Under the pieces are notes generated by a model. The model ran no database searches. It saw only the letters and a list, made by a program, of their open reading frames with translations, and was not told the origin of the DNA. From assembly GCA_013214025.1 (NCBI GenBank), contig JABSRN010000100.1:1-35018 (forward strand): DNA of 35,018 bases, given 5' to 3'. Position numbers and translations under genes: made by a program. This document shows positions 8,467 to 16,500 of the stretch, in pieces (the first letter of the stretch is position 1; the number at the start of each line of letters is the position of its first letter). The DNA is from Polyangiaceae bacterium (GTDB lineage: Bacteria > Myxococcota_A > Polyangia > Polyangiales > Polyangiaceae).

Positions 8467-8482
8467 GTTACGAACTGTTACA
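8467..8482. promoter_or_regulatory. Candidate response-regulator operator (GTTAC direct repeat)
   Basis: GTTACGAACTGTTACA contains two GTTAC half-sites exactly 10 bp apart, one helical turn, as OmpR-family dimers prefer. The last 14 bases fit the published E. coli RstA box (TACATNTNGTTACA) at 9 of 12 defined positions. It lies between exbB and the RstA-like regulator gene, so it could control both. This is inferred from pattern and position. Confidence 0.45.
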
Positions 8483-8593
8483 ATCGAAATATCAAGGGGC
8501 TAGTGTGTATCTGAATCCCGCACTAGCGCCGTCGCGCCCCCTCGTGTCAGGCTGGCAGATGGCGGGTCCCTCGAGGCCCGGCTCAGGCTTCCC

Positions 8594-9307
8594 TTGGCGA
8601 AAACACCGACGAATACATCAACGAAAATACTCCTGGTGGAGGACGACGAGGAACTGGGTTCGCTGGTGGCCGAGTATCTGGCCGACAACGGCCTGCAGGT
8701 CGAAATCGTGGCTGATGGCGCCGACGCCGACGCCGCGGCCCGCAGTCTGTCGCCAGCATTGGTGATTCTCGATCTGATGTTGCCCAACAAGGACGGCCTG
8801 CAAATCTGTCGGGAGCTACGGGTTTGGTACAAGGGCCCCATCCTTTTTCTGACCGCACGCACGGGTTGGATTGACGAGATCGTAGGGCTCGAGCTCGGGG
8901 CCGACGACTACCTGGGCAAACCGGTCGAACCTCGCCTCTTGCTCGCCCGAGTTCGCAGCCTATTACGACGCACCGAGGGTTTCGCAGCCGCTGAGCCCAG
9001 CGGTGGCACCTCGCCATCCCTCAAGCTCGATCCATCCAAACGCACCGCGCATCTGGGGCGGCGCCTACTGGATCTAACTGACGCCGAGTTCGACATGCTC
9101 GCCTACCTGCAAGCCCACAAAGGGAAACAACTGACGCGAGAGCAACTGAGCCGCGATGTCTTGGAGATCGCCTACGACGGCATCGGTCGCACCATTGACG
9201 TGCGAATGGGCCGCCTACGCACTAAACTCGGGGACGACGGCAAGTCACCGCGCTGGATCAAATCCATCCGCGGCGTGGGCTACCTTTTCGTGGAGCCCGG
9301 AGATTGA
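8594..9307 (+). CDS. OmpR-family response regulator, RstA-like
   Basis: The protein has 237 residues from a TTG start; no ATG or GTG is available nearby in frame. The receiver domain (about 11-125) has the acidic pair in LLVEDDEELG, phosphoacceptor Asp60 (VILDLMLPNKDG), Thr near 88 and Lys109 (DDYLGKP). The C-terminal winged-helix DNA-binding domain (about 140-235) has the typical LTDAEFDMLAYLQAHKGKQLTREQL and the end IRGVGYLF. The receiver (GSLVAEYLA, DGLQICREL) and YDGIGRTIDVRMGRLRTKL resemble E. coli RstA. It overlaps the kinase gene by four bases. It is divergent from the TonB operon and probably regulates it and itself; that target is inferred. Confidence 0.92.
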   Translation: MAKTPTNTSTKILLVEDDEELGSLVAEYLADNGLQVEIVADGADADAAARSLSPALVILDLMLPNKDGLQICRELRVWYKGPILFLTARTGWIDEIVGLELGADDYLGKPVEPRLLLARVRSLLRRTEGFAAAEPSGGTSPSLKLDPSKRTAHLGRRLLDLTDAEFDMLAYLQAHKGKQLTREQLSRDVLEIAYDGIGRTIDVRMGRLRTKLGDDGKSPRWIKSIRGVGYLFVEPGD

Positions 9308-10542
9308 TCTCGCTCTTTCTCCGCGCGGTATCGATCATCGCGTTGGCAACCTTACTGGCCGTTGGCATCACTCGAGTGATGCTCGATGCCTCCCCGGACG
9401 ACACCGCCCTGGAGATACTCCGCGGTCACGTCAAACTGCACGCAGACGATCTCGCCCACACGCCCCCAGCGGAGCGTCGTGCCCACAGCGCCAAGCTGGC
9501 CAAAACTCTCGGCTACCCGGTTCAGCTGGAGCCGTCCACCGGGTCGCCTGAACCGAGAACCGAGCGACGGCTCCAAGAACTGTTCGTGGTGGCTCACATC
9601 CCCGGCACCGAGGGACAGATCGCCATAGGCCCTGTGCCCTTTGGCGCGGTGGCAGGCTGGCATGTGGTGCTCGCGCTATGTTTGGTGCTGGCTCTAATCC
9701 TAGCCGTGGCGGCGACAGTCCCCTTGTTGGGCCGTATTCGCGCCCTCGAGAACGTGGCCGGCAAAATGCACGACGGGGACTTCAAAGCCAGGATGGATCG
9801 CCACGAAGGAGATGCCTTTGACGGCATCAGCGACTCACTGAACCAACTAGCCGACAGGATCGGCAATCTGCTACGGGACGAACGCGATCTACTTCGCACC
9901 GTCGCCCACGAAGCCCGCGCCCCCATCGCCCGCATGCGTTTTCGGGTCGAGAGCATCCAATCCAAGGCCGACGAAGCATCTCAAAAGAACAGCCGCGGCC
10001 TGATCTCGGATCTGAGCCAGATCGACACCCTGTTCGAAGAACTGCTCACCTACGTTGCCTTCGATGAGTTCGACCAGGAGCGCCCCGAGCTGCAGTTGAC
10101 GACCCTCAACGTCAAGGATGCCGTTCAAAGGGTCGCCGACGAAGTGACGGATGCCGACGACTCGACACGCATCGAGCTGGTGGGCGACGAAGCCTGTGAG
10201 GTGACCGCGAACCTGAAGCTCTTCAAGCGCGCCGTCACAAACCTATTGCTCAACGCCATCAACTACGGCGGTCCGATCCTCCACATTGAGATCCGCACCT
10301 TCGAAAACAATTGCGTGGTGGACGTACAAGACTCAGGACCCGGCATTCCGGAAATGGACCGCCCCGAGGTCGTAAAACCCTTCGTGCGTCTCTCGAAAAA
10401 GAAGACCCGAGGCACAGGTCTGGGTCTCGCCATTGTGTCCCGTATCATGCGGCTACACGGCGGAGAGCTGCACATCGTTGACGCGCCCAAGGGCGGAGCC
10501 TCCGTACAACTCGTTTGGCAACGAGCCCGTACCGACAAGTAG
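9304..10542 (+). CDS. Sensor histidine kinase, RstB-like
   Basis: The protein has 412 residues with a TTG start inside the regulator's stop region (ATTGA overlap). Topology is TM1 (about 5-25), a periplasmic sensor of about 90 residues, and TM2 (about 118-142). These are followed by HAMP (about 143-195), a HisKA dimerisation helix with phospho-acceptor His202 in TVAHEARAPIARMRF, and an ATPase domain with N box (NLLLNAINYGG), G1 (DSGPGIP) and G2 (GTGLGLAIV). It phosphorylates the partner regulator. The periplasmic region is Ala/His-rich without a recognisable sensor fold, so the stimulus is unknown. Arrangement and H-box context match RstB-type kinases. Confidence 0.93.
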   Translation: MISLFLRAVSIIALATLLAVGITRVMLDASPDDTALEILRGHVKLHADDLAHTPPAERRAHSAKLAKTLGYPVQLEPSTGSPEPRTERRLQELFVVAHIPGTEGQIAIGPVPFGAVAGWHVVLALCLVLALILAVAATVPLLGRIRALENVAGKMHDGDFKARMDRHEGDAFDGISDSLNQLADRIGNLLRDERDLLRTVAHEARAPIARMRFRVESIQSKADEASQKNSRGLISDLSQIDTLFEELLTYVAFDEFDQERPELQLTTLNVKDAVQRVADEVTDADDSTRIELVGDEACEVTANLKLFKRAVTNLLLNAINYGGPILHIEIRTFENNCVVDVQDSGPGIPEMDRPEVVKPFVRLSKKKTRGTGLGLAIVSRIMRLHGGELHIVDAPKGGASVQLVWQRARTDK

Positions 10543-10611
10543 CGCTGCCCGCCGTGTCGGGTGACGCTAGGAACAAGAACCATCCGTCGCTTGCCGTCAC
10601 TTGAGGATGAT

Positions 10612-13185
10612 TCAGTGTTGAACCGCGCCGGACCGGGCTGGCTCCGACGTACGAGTCGCCAGATCTACGCCGCCAGGTACCAAGGCGATAGCCAAAACTT
10701 CATCGAGGGTGCTCACGGGCTCGAAGCTCAGCTCGTTCCGCACTTCCTCCGGAATGTCCTCCAGATCGGCCTCGTTCTCTGCGGGGATAATGACCGTTCG
10801 GATCCCGGCACGATGGGCGCCGAGCACTTTTTCCTTGAGTCCACCGATGGGCAGCACGCGACCCAATAAGGTCACCTCCCCAGTCATCGCCACATCTCGC
10901 CGCACCGCCCGACCCGACATCGCCGACGCCAAGGCCGTAGCGATAGCCACGCCAGCAGAAGGGCCGTCTTTGCGTATGGCGCCAGCTGGCACATGAATAT
11001 GAGCCTCCATCGCGCTCGGCGGAACTCCCGCGAACTCGAGGCTAGTGCCGCGACTCCCCACGTAGGTCAGCGCCGCACGCGCTGACTCCTTCATCACGTC
11101 TCCGAGCTGACCTGTCAGAATCAGCGACATCGAGCCAACACTTTCACGAGTGGCGTCATCGTCGGTGGCCGGCCTCGGTGAAACCTCGCGCACGGATGCC
11201 TCCACGAACATGATGTCACCACCCACGGGTGTGTAGTACATGCCCGCAGCCAAACCCGGCGTGTCCTCCGCCACGATGCCTTCCGGGCGTACCCGAGGGC
11301 GACCGAGAAGTTCTCGCACAGCGGCCGCTGACACACTGGTCGCGATGGTTTCGCCGGACGCAATTTTGCGAGCCAGTTTCCGTGAGATGGCGCCAAATGT
11401 CCTCTCCAGTTGGCGGACGCCACTCTCCCGAGTGTACTCGGTCACCACCCGAGATATAGCCGATGGCTCGAACACGATTCCGTGATCGCGCAAGCCCGAC
11501 TCTTCGAGCTGCCGGGGAATCAAGTAACGCTCGGCGATCTTCGCTTTCTCGCGCTCGGTGTAGCCACCAAATTCGATCACTTCCATGCGGTCGAGCAACG
11601 GCCCCGGAATATTGCCGACGAAATTGGCTGTGGCAATGAACAACACCTCGCTCAAATCGAAGGGCACATTGAGGTAGTGGTCCGTAAAGCTGTCGTTCTG
11701 CGCCGGATCGAGCACCTCCAGCAAGGCACTCGCGGGGTCGCCGCCCATCGACGCGCCGAGCTTGTCCACTTCGTCCAACAGAATCACGGGGTTTCGAGTG
11801 CCCGCGCGCTTGAGCCCATCGATAATTCGGCCGGTCATCGCGCCGACGTAGGTCCGCCGATGGCCTCGAATGTCCGCCTCATCCCGGACCCCGCCAAGGG
11901 CGATACGCACGTACTCTCTACCCAGGGAACGCGCGATGGACTTTCCGATACTGGTCTTGCCCACACCGGGCGGGCCAGCAAACAGGAGTATGGGCCCCTT
12001 GGCGACTGCCTTGGATTGGGCTCCAGTTGTCGCCGTCTCTTCGTCCGCTTCGGGATCATGCTCGGTTTCCTCCAGCGCATCCCGTGCGGAATCCCGCGGC
12101 GGCTTGAAACCCTTGCTGTCGTCAGCCTGAGTGTCAGCCGTAGCATCCTCCTCCGCCACCGCTTGTTTCGCCTGTAGCTGCCGCACTGCTAGGAACTCTT
12201 GGATCCGATCTTTTACGTCGTTGAGGCCGAAGTGGTCTTCGTCCAGTGCATTGGCGGCAGACAGCAGATCAAGATTGTCTACGGATCGCTCGTTCCACGG
12301 CAGCTCGACGATGACCTCCAAGTAGCTTCGTGTCACTTGGGCGTCCATCGAGCCCTCACCGGCGCGCTCCAAACGGTCCAAATCCCGCAGCACTTCTTTT
12401 TGCACCGCCGCAGGCAACTTGAGCGCCATCAAGCGCTCCCGCAACTCTCCGTTCTCGTCGCTCTCATCCCCAGCAAGCTCATTTTGAATGGCCTTAAGCT
12501 GCTCTCGCAGCACCACCTCGCGTTGTCGTTTGCCAAGCTCCGCGTCTACCTGAGCTTTGATGTCAGCCTGAGCCTGAAGGGTCGCAACCAACCGCTGCAC
12601 GTGCACAAACACGCCACGCATGCGCTCCTCGACGGGCAGCGTCTCCAAGATGCTTTGTTTATCCGCCGAGCTGATATCGAGATGCCCCGCCAACAGATCC
12701 ACAAAGGGCCCCGCTTCGCCCGTATGAGCGAGCATGCGGTGAATCAACTGAGGGGGGACTCCGCGAAGCTGCGCATACTCTTGGGCGCGCGCGCGGGTCT
12801 CGTTGTGCAGCGCTGCAAAGTTGGGATCGCTCGCATCAACCGGCGGCAAATCCGCCACAGCTGTTGTGGTGGCGCTGAGATAGCCATTCAACGCACGGTA
12901 GCGTAGGGAAGTCGCGCGACTCTCGACTTCCAATTGCACCTCAATGATTCGCCGGTCGCGCTTGACCACACTCACCTTAGCGATGACGCCCATGGCGTGC
13001 AGGCCCTCGGGTTTCACGGCTGCGCTGTCGTGCCGTTGAGTGACAGCGAACACTCGACCCTCGTTCGCGAGCGCCGCTTCCACTGCGGCAATGCTCGATG
13101 CCCTGCCGACACCGATCTGCACCGTGTGGCCGGGAAAAAGAACCAGAGAACGCATAGGAAGGACGGGAAGAGTCGGTGTTGTCAT
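10612..13185 (-). CDS. lon: ATP-dependent Lon protease
   Basis: The 857-residue protein has the LonA layout: N-terminal substrate domain (LPVLPMRSLVLFPGHTVQI), coiled region (REVVLREQLKAIQNEL) and an AAA+ module with Walker A GPPGVGKT (404-411) and Walker B VILLDEVDK (about 467-475). The protease domain carries the Ser743-Lys784 dyad (KDGPSAGVA, GGLKEKV). Lon degrades misfolded and regulatory proteins in the cytoplasm; myxobacteria are known to carry two lon genes, one of them developmental. Oddity: residues about 341-395 (12001-12165) form a polar, acidic insertion just before Walker A that typical LonA proteins lack. A further acidic patch (RPATDDDATRES, about 671-681) sits between the AAA+ and protease domains. 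Only a weak Shine-Dalgarno precedes the ATG. Confidence 0.96.
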   Translation of the reverse strand: MTTPTLPVLPMRSLVLFPGHTVQIGVGRASSIAAVEAALANEGRVFAVTQRHDSAAVKPEGLHAMGVIAKVSVVKRDRRIIEVQLEVESRATSLRYRALNGYLSATTTAVADLPPVDASDPNFAALHNETRARAQEYAQLRGVPPQLIHRMLAHTGEAGPFVDLLAGHLDISSADKQSILETLPVEERMRGVFVHVQRLVATLQAQADIKAQVDAELGKRQREVVLREQLKAIQNELAGDESDENGELRERLMALKLPAAVQKEVLRDLDRLERAGEGSMDAQVTRSYLEVIVELPWNERSVDNLDLLSAANALDEDHFGLNDVKDRIQEFLAVRQLQAKQAVAEEDATADTQADDSKGFKPPRDSARDALEETEHDPEADEETATTGAQSKAVAKGPILLFAGPPGVGKTSIGKSIARSLGREYVRIALGGVRDEADIRGHRRTYVGAMTGRIIDGLKRAGTRNPVILLDEVDKLGASMGGDPASALLEVLDPAQNDSFTDHYLNVPFDLSEVLFIATANFVGNIPGPLLDRMEVIEFGGYTEREKAKIAERYLIPRQLEESGLRDHGIVFEPSAISRVVTEYTRESGVRQLERTFGAISRKLARKIASGETIATSVSAAAVRELLGRPRVRPEGIVAEDTPGLAAGMYYTPVGGDIMFVEASVREVSPRPATDDDATRESVGSMSLILTGQLGDVMKESARAALTYVGSRGTSLEFAGVPPSAMEAHIHVPAGAIRKDGPSAGVAIATALASAMSGRAVRRDVAMTGEVTLLGRVLPIGGLKEKVLGAHRAGIRTVIIPAENEADLEDIPEEVRNELSFEPVSTLDEVLAIALVPGGVDLATRTSEPARSGAVQH

Positions 13186-13213
13186 CCCTAGAAGCTGTGG
13201 CCGGAACTTTTGT

Positions 13214-13229
13214 TGTCAACGAGTTGACA
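13214..13229. promoter_or_regulatory. Perfect palindrome upstream of lon
   Basis: TGTCAAC-GA-GTTGACA has perfect 7-bp arms with a 2-base centre, ending 29 bases upstream of the lon ATG. Its size and place suggest a repressor operator for lon, perhaps overlapping the transcript start. It is not a CIRCE or HAIR element. No matching regulator gene is identified. Confidence 0.45.
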
Positions 13230-13244
13230 GATCCTCGAACATGC

Positions 13245-13266
13245 TTAGCTCCGCAAAATTAGCTCC
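13245..13266. repeat. Direct repeat TTAGCTCC x2 upstream of lon
   Basis: TTAGCTCC occurs at 13245-13252 and 13259-13266, 14 bp apart, just upstream of the lon palindrome. A related TTAGCTC occurs at 16643-16649 beside another AACGAGTT core. It is possibly a second binding site in the lon control region. Confidence 0.35.
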
Positions 13267-13511
13267 AGACCATCTACGTGTTTTGGGTCTTTTTCCCTTC
13301 CGCACGCTCCTACCGACTATTTTTTGTTCGATTTGAATACATGCCGACTCGGGCTACCAAGAAGAATTGCCAGACATCGATCCCCGACGTCGGTCGAGAA
13401 CCCACACGTTTCTTGGTACGCGCACGATTCGGGTCGCCAGCGCCCCCCTCCGCATGCAGCTAGGAAACGACAGCAGCGCCGACTCAACCGAGACAGCGAG
13501 CTGTCTGGGGT

Positions 13512-13700
13512 GTCGCTACTGACACCCCAACCCTGCATGCACCATCCGACGGTAACGTCACTGTCTATGACGATCTCGCGTCCGGCAGTCAATTCGGTAG
13601 TTTCACGTCGAGTGTGGCGGACATCGTTGAGATCATCGAAATTCCACTCGGCCCCGGAGCCATTGCTGACTTGAACGACGTCAAGTTCCAGGCGGCTTCG
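13512..13700 (+). pseudogene. Coding-like remnant of a surface-protein domain
   Basis: The 495-bp space between lon and the DUF4336 gene holds no complete gene. In plus frame 3 the translation reads VATDTPTLHAPSDGNVTVYD, then LASGSQFGSFTSS and IEIPLGPGAIADLNDVKFQA. That pattern (YDDLxSGxxFGSFT, then IEIPLxxxAIADLN) resembles beta-sandwich domains of PEP-CTERM or choice-of-anchor exported proteins. It has no start codon, no upstream coding continuity and no Gly-Gly end, and it runs into the opposite-strand neighbour. I read it as a decayed fragment. The remaining gap contains only the lon control elements. Confidence 0.3.
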
Positions 13701-14409
13701 TCACCGAGCCATCAGTCCACTTTCCCAAAACAAATTTCCACGCAGCCGCGAGCTTTTCACGGGGTCGGTCCACCACGAGATCCGCGTGAGCCACCGACAG
13801 TTGTTGGATCGGGCGAGCTAGGATGTCGTCGATAGCGCGAGCTGTTTCGTCTCGACGCCGCGTCATCAACCAGACCTCTGGAGGGATACCGAGCTTATCG
13901 TATCGACCCGACAACTTAGCCACGTATCGCCAGGTCCAGTGATCGCGAACACAGGCGCAGATCAGCATGTCACAGCCGATCAAGGTAGCGGTGGGACGAT
14001 GAAAGAACGTCGTCTCATCGAGGAATGGCACACCGGCGATGGGCAGCGCCTCCAGTTCCTCGGGATGTGTCACTCCCGCTTCTCCGAGAAACTTATCGAT
14101 CTTTAACTTCGGATTGCGCGCCAGCGCTGATTTTGGCCCAACAACGGTGGCTTCAGGATAGGCCGTACGAAAGGCTGGCATCTCTAAGTGATGAAAGCGA
14201 TTGGGCACCACCAGCCATTTCACCGTACCCAGTGCCGCCAGTTGCTCTTGAAACGCCGGGGTGGGCGATGGCGGGCTGTGTACCCAGAGCTGGCCTCCCT
14301 CCAGCCTCACCACCGTCGTCCGCGCACGCAAGCGTGCTCCGAAAAAACTAATGGGCCGTTCACTGAGCCAAATCTGCTCGCCGACTAACGGCTTCAATTC
14401 AGTATCCAT
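13681..14409 (-). CDS. DUF4336-family protein
   Basis: The protein has 242 residues. It shows the pattern of DUF4336, a family related to the metallo-beta-lactamase fold: LWVHSPPSPTPAFQEQLAAL, then VKWLVVPNRFHHLEMPAF, YPEATVVGPKSALARNP, and an acidic/aromatic FLDETTFFHRPTATLIGCD. A His pair (FHHLE) sits where the family has putative metal ligands, but the full HxHxDH motif of active lactamase-fold hydrolases is absent. Function in the family is unknown. It is transcribed on its own or with the downstream-oriented genes on the same strand. The start ATG at 14407-14409 is the only good one. Confidence 0.8.
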   Translation of the reverse strand: MDTELKPLVGEQIWLSERPISFFGARLRARTTVVRLEGGQLWVHSPPSPTPAFQEQLAALGTVKWLVVPNRFHHLEMPAFRTAYPEATVVGPKSALARNPKLKIDKFLGEAGVTHPEELEALPIAGVPFLDETTFFHRPTATLIGCDMLICACVRDHWTWRYVAKLSGRYDKLGIPPEVWLMTRRRDETARAIDDILARPIQQLSVAHADLVVDRPREKLAAAWKFVLGKWTDGSVTKPPGT

Positions 14410-14424
14410 TGCGGTTGCAGGGTA

Positions 14425-14652
14425 TCACTCATCCTGGGCTCGACGCACCGGGAAACCTTCGGACTCCCAGTTGTTCATGTCGTCTTCCGTCACGCGCTTG
14501 ATGCTCAGCGGGGCTGGACCAGCGGCGGTAGTACGCGCGAAGGCGGCATCGTCGAACAGTAGGGTAGCGCCCACCGGGGGCGCATCCCAGTTTAGGTATG
14601 CTTCGTAGTACTTGCTGATGCTGTTGCCTACGTCGTCGCCGCTACCGGCCGA
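14425..14652 (-). pseudogene. Coding-like open frame without a start codon
   Basis: Between the peroxidase and DUF4336 genes the minus strand is open for 75 codons and reads convincingly like protein (SISKYYEAYLNWDAPPVGAT, FDDAAFARTTAAGPAPLSIK, NNWESEGFPVRR), ending in TGA at 14425-14427. There is a TAG directly upstream and no ATG, GTG or TTG before the middle of the frame. It is likely the 3' remnant of a gene that lost its 5' part. A short protein from the internal GTG is possible. I do not recognise the family. Confidence 0.4.
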
Positions 14653-14700
14653 CTAGCGCGGGCGGGGCGCATCAACAAACGAAGACGATGCTGATCTGCT

Positions 14701-15189
14701 CTACGCCAGGAGTTTGTCGATGGCGCCGATGATCTCGTCGGACTCCGGCTCCGTCTGCGGCCCGAAGCGGTGGACAACATTGCCCTCTTTATCGACGAGG
14801 AACTTCGCGAAGTTCCAGCCGATGTCACCCGGGCCATCGGGCTCGGTGCTCTCACTGGTCAGAAACTCGTACACGGGGTGCTTCCCGTCGCCGTTCACAT
14901 CGATCTTGGAGAACATCGGAAATTTTACCGCGTACTTCGTCTCGCAGAATGTCTGGATTTCGGATTCCGTACCTGGCTCCTGGGCGCCAAACTGGTTGCA
15001 CGGGAAGCCGAGAACAGAGAGTCCCTTGTCGCCGTAACGCTCATGTAGCTTTTGCAATCCTCCATAGTGAGGCGTCAGTCCACAAGCCGATGCTACGTTG
15101 ACGACGAGACACACTCGGCCTTTGTACTCGCTCAACGCGACCGCGCTACCCGTGATGTCTTTAACCGAAAAATCATGAAAGCTTGCCAT
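14701..15189 (-). CDS. Glutathione peroxidase family, thioredoxin-dependent type
   Basis: I use the ATG at 15187-15189 (MASFHDFSVKDITG), which matches the usual family N-terminus; the longer frame has an unrelated extension. The 162-residue protein has peroxidatic Cys36 (NVASACGLTPHY), Gln70 (FPCNQFGAQEPG) and the Trp125-Asn126 pair (GWNFAKFLVD). A second Cys82 (TFCETKYAVKFPMF) lies where two-cysteine enzymes keep the resolving cysteine. It should reduce hydrogen peroxide and organic hydroperoxides in the cytoplasm using thioredoxin rather than glutathione; that preference is inferred from Cys82 and the short length. Downstream lies a truncated reading frame and then the DUF4336 gene on the same strand. 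Confidence 0.93.
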   Translation of the reverse strand: MASFHDFSVKDITGSAVALSEYKGRVCLVVNVASACGLTPHYGGLQKLHERYGDKGLSVLGFPCNQFGAQEPGTESEIQTFCETKYAVKFPMFSKIDVNGDGKHPVYEFLTSESTEPDGPGDIGWNFAKFLVDKEGNVVHRFGPQTEPESDEIIGAIDKLLA

Positions 15190-15462
15190 GCGGGGAAGAT
15201 CACTCTCCTCGCCTGATAATGCAATGCCCCTCCTCTCCACTCGTAAATTCTCGGCTCAATGGCGGCCTGCCGAGGGAATCACCCCCCTGATGGGCCGAAA
15301 TCGCAGCGGCACCTACCCAGCTAAGGGCCCTGCCGCCGGCTTCCGGTCGCAACCCAGGCGGTAGCAATGGAGCGGAATCGAGAGCCCGCAGCCCCCCACC
15401 CCTAAGCCCGACTCCCAACGGCCAGTTCCAAACTACCGGGCCGAGCTCCCCTGGACAGCTGG

Positions 15463-16500
15463 CTAGCCGGGCGCAACTACCGAGTCAACGTAGGCCATCA
15501 ACCACTGGGTCGTATCGACTCGTTCTTCAAGCATCCGCGCGTGCTTCTTCGCAAACTGCTCAGAGAAGCTCGCTTCGCTCAATATTCGGCTCACTTCGGT
15601 CAGCGCGGCGGGGGCGTCCATCAAGCCGAAATTCCACACCAGCCCGTAGCGCTCCTGTAACTCGTCCGTGTAACCGCGACCGGTGTCAGCAATGTAGAAT
15701 GCCGGGACCCCCATCACAGCGGCTTCACTCGCCATAGTCGCGCTCTCCCCAATGAGCATCTTCGCCCTTCCAAGAAAATGATGCATCTCAGCCGGCGGAC
15801 GGGAGAAGCGCAATTCTTCCAAGTCAGCCGGTAGCTCTTGCTCGCTGGATATTAATACGCGGCCATGTTCTTGCAGTAGCGCTACTAGCTCGCGCTTCAG
15901 ACCGAGCGTAAAACCCCGTTCGCCGACATCGTGGGACGCCTGCCACGACACGAAGCGAAGAACGAAATACTCTTCGCTGGCATCGATACCAGCACGCCCC
16001 ACCACTCCCGCATCCGGCTCAAAGCGATCTGGGTGCAAATACGCCAACTCGTGATATCCGGGATACGTTATGTGATTGCCTTGGACCGGCGCTGAATAAC
16101 ATTCCGGCGTGCATACGGAGTGCGCCAAGGGGTACACGAAGCGATTCGTCACCTTCGCGTTCTCTGTGTCGTAAAACACGATCGCCGGTTTGCCGATGAT
16201 CTTGCCGACCTGGACGATCGTCACGCCCATGATGCCCACCAACACATCGGGCTTAAAGCGGAGAGCCGCCCACAGCATTCGAGCATCCCGCTGAACCATT
16301 TCCGTTATTAGACTGAGCTTACTGCTGCCAAGCCTACTGATGGACCGATAGGGAATCGAGTACGCTTCCAGCAGGTCGTTCGCTACGTCCTTCTCACGAC
16401 TCAACACCAATACTTCGTCGCCCCGGGCCCGCCATTCGGCAATCGCGTTGCGAAAGAAATGAACGTGCGCCGGGTGCAAAATTTCAACCAAAATACGCAT
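15463..16500 (-). CDS. DUF354-family protein (GT-B glycosyltransferase-like)
   Basis: The protein has 345 residues and starts MRILVEILHPAHVHFFRNAI, the hallmark opening of DUF354 (COG1817) proteins. Other typical parts are the DVLVGIMG loop, VFYDTENAKVTNRFVYPLA, the central VLRFVSWQASHDVG and the C-terminal MLIGESATMASEAAVMGVPA. The last resembles the nucleotide-sugar or UDP site region of GT-B glycosyltransferases and UDP-GlcNAc epimerases. Members often lie in polysaccharide or surface-glycan gene clusters, but here there are no glycan genes beside it, so its substrate is open. It stands alone: large gaps flank it on both sides. Confidence 0.87.
   Translation of the reverse strand: MRILVEILHPAHVHFFRNAIAEWRARGDEVLVLSREKDVANDLLEAYSIPYRSISRLGSSKLSLITEMVQRDARMLWAALRFKPDVLVGIMGVTIVQVGKIIGKPAIVFYDTENAKVTNRFVYPLAHSVCTPECYSAPVQGNHITYPGYHELAYLHPDRFEPDAGVVGRAGIDASEEYFVLRFVSWQASHDVGERGFTLGLKRELVALLQEHGRVLISSEQELPADLEELRFSRPPAEMHHFLGRAKMLIGESATMASEAAVMGVPAFYIADTGRGYTDELQERYGLVWNFGLMDAPAALTEVSRILSEASFSEQFAKKHARMLEERVDTTQWLMAYVDSVVAPG

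Noticed and set aside
11410-12177. 255-codon plus-strand open frame across lon.
   Set aside because: It is a shadow of lon on the other strand; its translation has no domain and unusual composition.
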